This document shows, piece after piece, positions 43,588-47,772 of a DNA stretch of 47,772 bases (positions are counted from its first letter, which is position 1; the number at the start of each line of letters is the position of its first letter). Under the pieces are notes generated by a model. That model saw only the letters and a list, made by a program, of their open reading frames with translations. It was not told the origin of the DNA and made no database searches. The DNA comes from Candidatus Eisenbacteria bacterium (lineage in GTDB: Bacteria; Eisenbacteria; RBG-16-71-46; CAIMUX01; JAHJDP01): positions 1 through 47,772 of the forward strand of contig JAHJDP010000116.1 of NCBI GenBank assembly GCA_018831195.1. The letters run 5' to 3'. Made by a program: the position numbers and the translations under genes.

Positions 43588-44366
43588 AAATCTGGACACT
43601 GGCACGCCGGGAACTTTCCCTGGCCTTCCGGACGCCGATCGGGTTCATCCTTCTTTGCGTCTATTCCCTGATATCTGGTTTTGTCTTTGTCCTCCTTCTT
43701 CTCCGTTTTCAGTCGATCGGCCTCCAGGCCTTACAAAACCCATACGGCACGCTCGATACGGTGATTCCGATCTCAACCGAGAGCTGGCTGATACAGCCCT
43801 ATCTTTCAAATATTTCACAAGTCCTCATCTTCTTTATTCCCTTCCTTACCATGGGCAGCATTGCCGGCGAGCGGCGGACAGGGAATTTGGAACTTCTTCT
43901 CAGTTATCCCATGACAACCGGTGAAATCGTTCTGGGGAAATTCCTCGGTGTCTTGATGGTCTTCGCCTGCCTTTTGGCGGTGAATTTCATCCATATTCTG
44001 CTCTTTGCCCTCTTCCGCGATCCGGGTTGGGGAACGGTTGGGGCCAGTCTTCTGGGGCTGCTCTTTATGGGGGCCGCCGCGATCGCCCTCGGCATTTTTA
44101 TTTCGGCTTTAAGCCAAGGCCCATTGGAAGCCGCGGTTCTCACGCTGGGTTTGCTGGCCGGATTGGTTCTCGTCGGCGGCACCCAGGCGAATGAGGGCTG
44201 GCGACAGATCTTACAATTCATTTCACCGCTCGGGCACTTTCAGGAATTGAGTCGCGGGATTCTGAAACTGGATCCCCTACTGGCGTACGGCGCGGGAATC
44301 GCCGCCGCCCTGGCCTTCGCCCTGCGCGGCGTTGATTGGCTTCGATGGCGGGGGGCCGGATCATGA
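43584..44366 (+). CDS. GldF-like ABC-2 permease
   Basis: The 260-residue protein starts with GTG at 43584, overlapping the ATPase stop (GTGA). It has six predicted transmembrane helices and the GldF-like SWLIQPYLSNISQVLIFFIPFLTMGSIAGERRTGNLELLLSYPMTTGEIVLGKFLG segment. The open frame upstream to 43521 is a shadow of the ATPase. It is the membrane channel of the system. Confidence 0.9.
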   Translation: MKIWTLARRELSLAFRTPIGFILLCVYSLISGFVFVLLLLRFQSIGLQALQNPYGTLDTVIPISTESWLIQPYLSNISQVLIFFIPFLTMGSIAGERRTGNLELLLSYPMTTGEIVLGKFLGVLMVFACLLAVNFIHILLFALFRDPGWGTVGASLLGLLFMGAAAIALGIFISALSQGPLEAAVLTLGLLAGLVLVGGTQANEGWRQILQFISPLGHFQELSRGILKLDPLLAYGAGIAAALAFALRGVDWLRWRGAGS

Positions 44367-45886
44367 AACAGACCCGCCCTTTCGTTCTTTTGCTGATTTC
44401 CTGCGTTATCGTTCTGCTGGGCGTTCTTTGGTCGGCCTTGCACAATGGCCATCCCGGATTTCCAGGCCGCCTCCTTTGGATCACCGGCGGCGCAGGTTTT
44501 CTTTTCTTCCTCGTGAGAACGGGGGATGAGATCCGCTTTTTTATCCTGCACCTGCGATCCTTCTCCGAACCTGGTCTGATGCTCACCCTTCTGCTGGCCT
44601 GCGGTTTTCTCATCCTCGGATCGATCGCGGTGGAAAGATCGGGTTTGCGCTGGGATCTTACACGGCAAAAAATCTACACATTGAAACCGGGCTCCCATGA
44701 GATTGTGAACGAAATACAAAACAAGGTCGAAATGATCGCCTTCTTAAAAGAGGGGACCTCGACCTGGAGAGAGGCCGGCGAGCTTCTTGGAATCTACGTT
44801 GCTTCATCGCGGAAAATCGAGATGCGGCGTGTTGATCCTGACCAGGATCCGGCCACGGCGAGAAAATATGGTGTCGGTGAAGTCGGCCTTATTTTACTCC
44901 GCAGCGGCGATCGCGAGGAGCGTGTCACCGATCTCTCTGAGCAGGCTTTGACCGCTGGTCTTATCCGGCTGATCAGCGGCAAAGGGAGAAGCATCCTTTT
45001 CAGCCGGGGGCATGAAGAGCTTTCGCCGAGCGCCGTCGATCCCACCGGCCTCTCCAAACTGACCCGGTTTCTGTCCGATGATGGGTACCAGGTCGGCGTC
45101 ACCGATCTCCTTGATCCGGCCCATTTCCCCGATCCCCCGGGGGTTGTTGTCATTGCCGGGCCGCGCCATGACTTGATACCCGGTGAGATTCGAAATCTCC
45201 AGGAGTTTCTTGACCGCGGGGGGCGCGCCGCCATCTTTCTTGATCCGGGCGTCAAAACAGAACTTTCACAGCCTTTTCTCTCCAGCGGCATCATCCTGGG
45301 TGACGGCCCGATCGAGTTGACGGAAGCGACGTCGAAGCGACTGGGTCTTGATGAGGGCCAGATCCTGGCGGATCCGACGAATGACCATCCCGCCTCATCC
45401 TATCTCGGAACGCGGGCCCTGCTTGTGGGCGCCCGTCCCGTCGAGAGTTCCGAACCGGGACGGCAAATCTCGGAATCTTCTACATTATTGCGGACTCTCG
45501 CCGGGCAAGGCGGAGAAGCGCCGGCTGATCCGTCCTATAGCGTCGCCGTCGCTTCCGCCTGGCAAATCCATGCGCCCGATGATAATCTCACCAGATTCCG
45601 GGAACGCCCGTGGGCGCGGCTCATTGTGGTGGGTGACTCCGATCTTTTAACGAACCGCTATCTTGAGAGACAGGGGAACCGCCAGGTTGTCATGTCCTTT
45701 ATACATTGGTTGGCCGAGGAAGATATCCTGCTGCGGTCCGAGGCGAAACAGCAACAGCCGGTGCTGTTGCTGGATGAAACCATCATTCGAACCCTCTGGC
45801 TGATCATGATGATTTTGCTTCCTTTGGCCTTTCTCCTTCTGGGAATTACTATCTGGTTGAGACGGCGCTCGGTGGGAAGGGGATGA
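44363..45886 (+). CDS. GldG-like ABC auxiliary protein
   Basis: The 507-residue protein begins at ATG 44363 (4-nt overlap with the permease stop). It has two or three N-terminal helices, then the GldG/ABC-auxiliary extracytoplasmic domain (RWDLTRQKIYTLKPGSHEIVNEIQNKVEMIAFL, ILFSRGHEE, VVIAGPRHDLIPGEI, RLIVVGDSDLLTNRY), and a C-terminal helix (LIMMILLPLAFLLLGITIWL). It is the third subunit of the complex. Confidence 0.9.
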   Translation: MKQTRPFVLLLISCVIVLLGVLWSALHNGHPGFPGRLLWITGGAGFLFFLVRTGDEIRFFILHLRSFSEPGLMLTLLLACGFLILGSIAVERSGLRWDLTRQKIYTLKPGSHEIVNEIQNKVEMIAFLKEGTSTWREAGELLGIYVASSRKIEMRRVDPDQDPATARKYGVGEVGLILLRSGDREERVTDLSEQALTAGLIRLISGKGRSILFSRGHEELSPSAVDPTGLSKLTRFLSDDGYQVGVTDLLDPAHFPDPPGVVVIAGPRHDLIPGEIRNLQEFLDRGGRAAIFLDPGVKTELSQPFLSSGIILGDGPIELTEATSKRLGLDEGQILADPTNDHPASSYLGTRALLVGARPVESSEPGRQISESSTLLRTLAGQGGEAPADPSYSVAVASAWQIHAPDDNLTRFRERPWARLIVVGDSDLLTNRYLERQGNRQVVMSFIHWLAEEDILLRSEAKQQQPVLLLDETIIRTLWLIMMILLPLAFLLLGITIWLRRRSVGRG

Positions 45887-47265
45887 GATCAAGAATCTGG
45901 ATACAGATCTTATTAGCCGGCGGCATCCTGCTTCTCTGGTATTACATTGCGCACCACCCGAACAATTTGTTACCAGAACCCGGTCCCTTTGATTCTATCG
46001 AACCTGATTCGGTACGGTCATTGATTTGGATCGGGGATGATGGACTCAGGCTTATTGAAAGATCCGGTGAAGAGTGGATCTATCGCTGCGGTTCGACATC
46101 CAGACCCGCGTGGCGGACGGATCTCGCCAACGAACGGTTTGTTAAACAGATGCTCCAGGAACTCAATCGCTTCAGGGCAAAGAGAATCCTGACGCCCGAT
46201 GAAGAAAGTGATCTTTTCGGCTTAAATCGTCCGCTGGCCGGGCTCGTCATTCAAGCGACGGCCGTTGCTGAAACATTATGGATCGGCAACCGGACGCCGG
46301 TCGCCGGCGGTTGTTACGCCTATTGGTCAGGGTTGGGGGGCAGCGCCGCTGTTCTGGATGCCTATATTGTAGAGCAGTATGTCATGTCGCGGGACGACCA
46401 ACTCCGTGAACCCAAGCTGGGACGGATCCCCCTCGGCAAGATTGAACACGCCGAAATCATCCAGGGCGAGCGCCGCTTCCGGTTGACCTTCTTGGAGCAC
46501 GCCTGGTGGATAGAGAAACGGGCCGGTTCGCAGTGGACCCAATCGTCACGGGCCGATTCCCTGCTCTGCCAGAAGGCTGTCGGCACGTTACAGCGGATGC
46601 GGGCGATTCACTTTCTCAACGGGCCCGGTGAGCTGGAACCCGCCGATCTCGATCTTGATCCGCCGCTGGCTCAATGGATTTTGACAGCCGGTTCTAAAAT
46701 CGACACCTTTCGCATTGGACGGCACCTGGCTTCGGAGGGAAGACTCGCTGTCTGGGTCAATCAGCGCCCGCCGGCATGGCTCCAAGAAGAGAGCTGGGCC
46801 GTTTTTTCCATGCCCGCGGCATCATTCCGCTACCGGTCTCTCTTTGGAACCGATGAGAAGACTTGGGTTGAAATCGAGGTGAGGCGCCCCGGCGGAGAGC
46901 CGATCCATTTTCGCCGGATAGAGGAGATGTGGGTCCTTGAGAAGGGGGAATTGAATCTTAGCGCTCCCGATCCGAAGAGAATCCTCTCAACAGCCATCGC
47001 CAATCTCTCGCGTCTCCGGTTCGCCTCGTTCGCCGAACCGGAACGAATTAAAGCTGACGATCTCACCTCTGATCGCACACCCGATCTTATCTTTATCGTG
47101 ACTCAAGCAGACGGATCGAAGGAATCGCTGCGGGTCTGGAATGTCTCATCAGATGAAAATCCCAATGAATCAATCGTGGAAGGATCCCACCAGCCCGGAA
47201 TATTCGGCTCCGTTCCGTCTACGGAGTTTGCTATTTGGAATCTTCTGAACCGGAAAAAAAATTAA
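45883..47265 (+). CDS. DUF4340 domain protein of the Gld-like operon
   Basis: The 460-residue protein starts at ATG 45883, overlapping the previous stop by 4 nt. An N-terminal helix (ILLAGGILLLWYYIAHH) anchors a beta-rich extracytoplasmic domain with repeated IWIGDDGLRLIERSGEEWIYR-type units, matching DUF4340. DUF4340 genes often follow gldG-like genes, so this is likely a fourth, periplasmic subunit. Its role is unknown. After it, 91 nt of AT-rich sequence lead to the next gene without a clear terminator. Confidence 0.85.
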   Translation: MRSRIWIQILLAGGILLLWYYIAHHPNNLLPEPGPFDSIEPDSVRSLIWIGDDGLRLIERSGEEWIYRCGSTSRPAWRTDLANERFVKQMLQELNRFRAKRILTPDEESDLFGLNRPLAGLVIQATAVAETLWIGNRTPVAGGCYAYWSGLGGSAAVLDAYIVEQYVMSRDDQLREPKLGRIPLGKIEHAEIIQGERRFRLTFLEHAWWIEKRAGSQWTQSSRADSLLCQKAVGTLQRMRAIHFLNGPGELEPADLDLDPPLAQWILTAGSKIDTFRIGRHLASEGRLAVWVNQRPPAWLQEESWAVFSMPAASFRYRSLFGTDEKTWVEIEVRRPGGEPIHFRRIEEMWVLEKGELNLSAPDPKRILSTAIANLSRLRFASFAEPERIKADDLTSDRTPDLIFIVTQADGSKESLRVWNVSSDENPNESIVEGSHQPGIFGSVPSTEFAIWNLLNRKKN

Positions 47266-47356
47266 AAAATAATCAAATTTAGCTATAGATTGCTCAAGTC
47301 ATTGCGCCTCCAACCGATATTCTTAAAAGTTTCGTTCCGGAAGGGGGTAAAAAACA

Positions 47357-47644
47357 ATGGTACGAACTAATATCAAATTGATCCATCCTGCGCAGATTGC
47401 CGCCTGGGGATACCAAGGTTGCAAGACAGTGCAGGGCGTTGTCAATTTCTGTCAGAAGAACAAGAGTTCGATTAACTGTGTGTGGTGGAAGGCTGATAAC
47501 CGGAAGATCTTGATGGTTGACCCTCAGAGCTTCCGTCAGGCCTGGAAGGAAACGGTTGGGACGCAGCAGTATTCGAAGCCTCAGCAGAAGCAGCCGAAGC
47601 AGACCCAGTACAAGCAGAGCCAGTACAAGAAGGTGATGTCTTAA
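47357..47644 (+). CDS. Small protein with Gln/Lys/Tyr-rich tail
   Basis: The 95-residue protein has GGAAGGGGG about 8 nt before the ATG. Residues 1-65 are compact (IHPAQIAAWGYQGCKTVQGVVNFCQKNKSSINCVWWKADNRKILMVD), with three Cys and a helix-turn-helix-like look, and the last 25 repeat QYK/QPK/SQYKK units. The tail would be strongly basic and disordered, as in nucleic-acid binding proteins. I do not recognise the family. Confidence 0.7.
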   Translation: MVRTNIKLIHPAQIAAWGYQGCKTVQGVVNFCQKNKSSINCVWWKADNRKILMVDPQSFRQAWKETVGTQQYSKPQQKQPKQTQYKQSQYKKVMS

Positions 47645-47661
47645 AGTTCCTGTAGAAGAAA

Positions 47662-47727
47662 ATGATGTATGGTTCCTCGGTAACCCAAAACCGGTCCCGG
47701 ACGGGACAGAAAGGAACCACACATCAT
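47662..47727 (+). promoter_or_regulatory. Hairpin sequestering ribosome site and start of the last gene
   Basis: Arms 47662-47677 and 47712-47727 pair over 16 positions with one A/C mismatch. The 3' arm contains the AGGA ribosome site (47712-47715) and the first two bases of the ATG at 47726. An inner hairpin (GTCCC/GGGAC, 47694-47698 with 47703-47707) sits in the loop. Translation would be blocked while it is folded. Confidence 0.7.
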
Positions 47728-47772
47728 GTCCAAAGTACTACCAAGCCAGAGGCTTTTAAAGCAATTCGAGGA
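47726..47772 (+). CDS. N-terminus of an unidentified protein (truncated by window edge)
   Basis: The frame from ATG 47726 runs to the window edge and gives MSKVLPSQRLLKQFE. An AAAGGA site lies 10 nt upstream, buried in the hairpin described above. Fifteen residues do not allow a family assignment. Hairpins that hide the start are common for transposase genes, so a mobile-element gene is one possibility. Confidence 0.5.
   Translation, partial: MSKVLPSQRLLKQFE

Noticed and set aside
47294-47722. Minus-strand 142-codon frame at the right end
   Set aside because: It is antisense to the small Q/K/Y protein, which has the better ribosome site. The Leu/Arg-rich product reflects the complementary repeats.

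Overview
The window is 47.8 kb of bacterial chromosome with dense, mostly operonic genes. No single marker fixes the phylum. Several traits together suggest a diderm lineage of the FCB group or a related candidate phylum (Eisenbacteria, Krumholzibacteriota, Latescibacterota or Zixibacteria type): a secreted C10 protease with a FlgD-like C-terminal domain, a second secreted beta-helix protein, an archaeal/eukaryotic-type prolyl-tRNA synthetase, a GldA/F/G-like ABC operon, an outer-membrane-barrel candidate, and one-component sigma-54 regulation. This placement is an inference.

Layout. 1-4330: tail of an unknown gene, then two secreted beta-helix proteins that share a domain. 4350-4680: tRNA-Leu(CAA) on the minus strand and tRNA-Ala(GGC) on the plus strand. 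4709-10206 (minus): clpP-like protease, dCMP deaminase, trmB, a DUF2225-like zinc protein, an Mrp/ApbC Fe-S carrier and a secreted unknown. 10500-13066: a candidate ~180-nt structured RNA followed by a malic enzyme-phosphotransacetylase fusion. 13140-15322 (minus): a NatAB-like ABC exporter. 15527-18242: site-2 protease and two glycosyltransferases, translationally coupled. 18300-25770: the most unusual part (below). 25955-28242: PilT ATPase overlapping a DUF4388 protein whose C-terminus looks like a decayed PilT. 28359-32192: M19 dipeptidase, HAD 5'-nucleotidase, hisS. 32160-39541: glycosyltransferases, outer-membrane barrel candidate, an S55 (SpoIVB-like) protein coupled to a beta-propeller protein. 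39558-42498 (minus): proS and a LysM lytic transglycosylase. 42619-47265: GldA/GldF/GldG/DUF4340 operon, each junction overlapping by 4 nt. The window ends with a small Q/K/Y-tailed protein and the first codons of a gene whose ribosome site and start lie in a long hairpin.

The region of greatest interest is 18.3-22.1 kb. A GAF-AAA+-Fis enhancer-binding protein with its own sigma-70-type promoter is followed by three sigma-54 (-24/-12, GG-N10-GC) promoters. The first two drive two tandem paralogous micro-genes of 26 and 24 codons, which are too short for normal gene calling. They share a hydrophobic core, an invariant YFGRAGW ending, near-identical structured leaders, and terminators whose 14-bp stems differ by pairing-preserving changes. 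The third drives a 79-aa lipoprotein. A Ser/Thr kinase-TPR protein follows, with a palindrome embedded in its predicted promoter. I interpret this as a compact sigma-54 regulon built around a duplicated small membrane (or type I toxin-like) peptide. I know of no described family matching it, but could not search databases.
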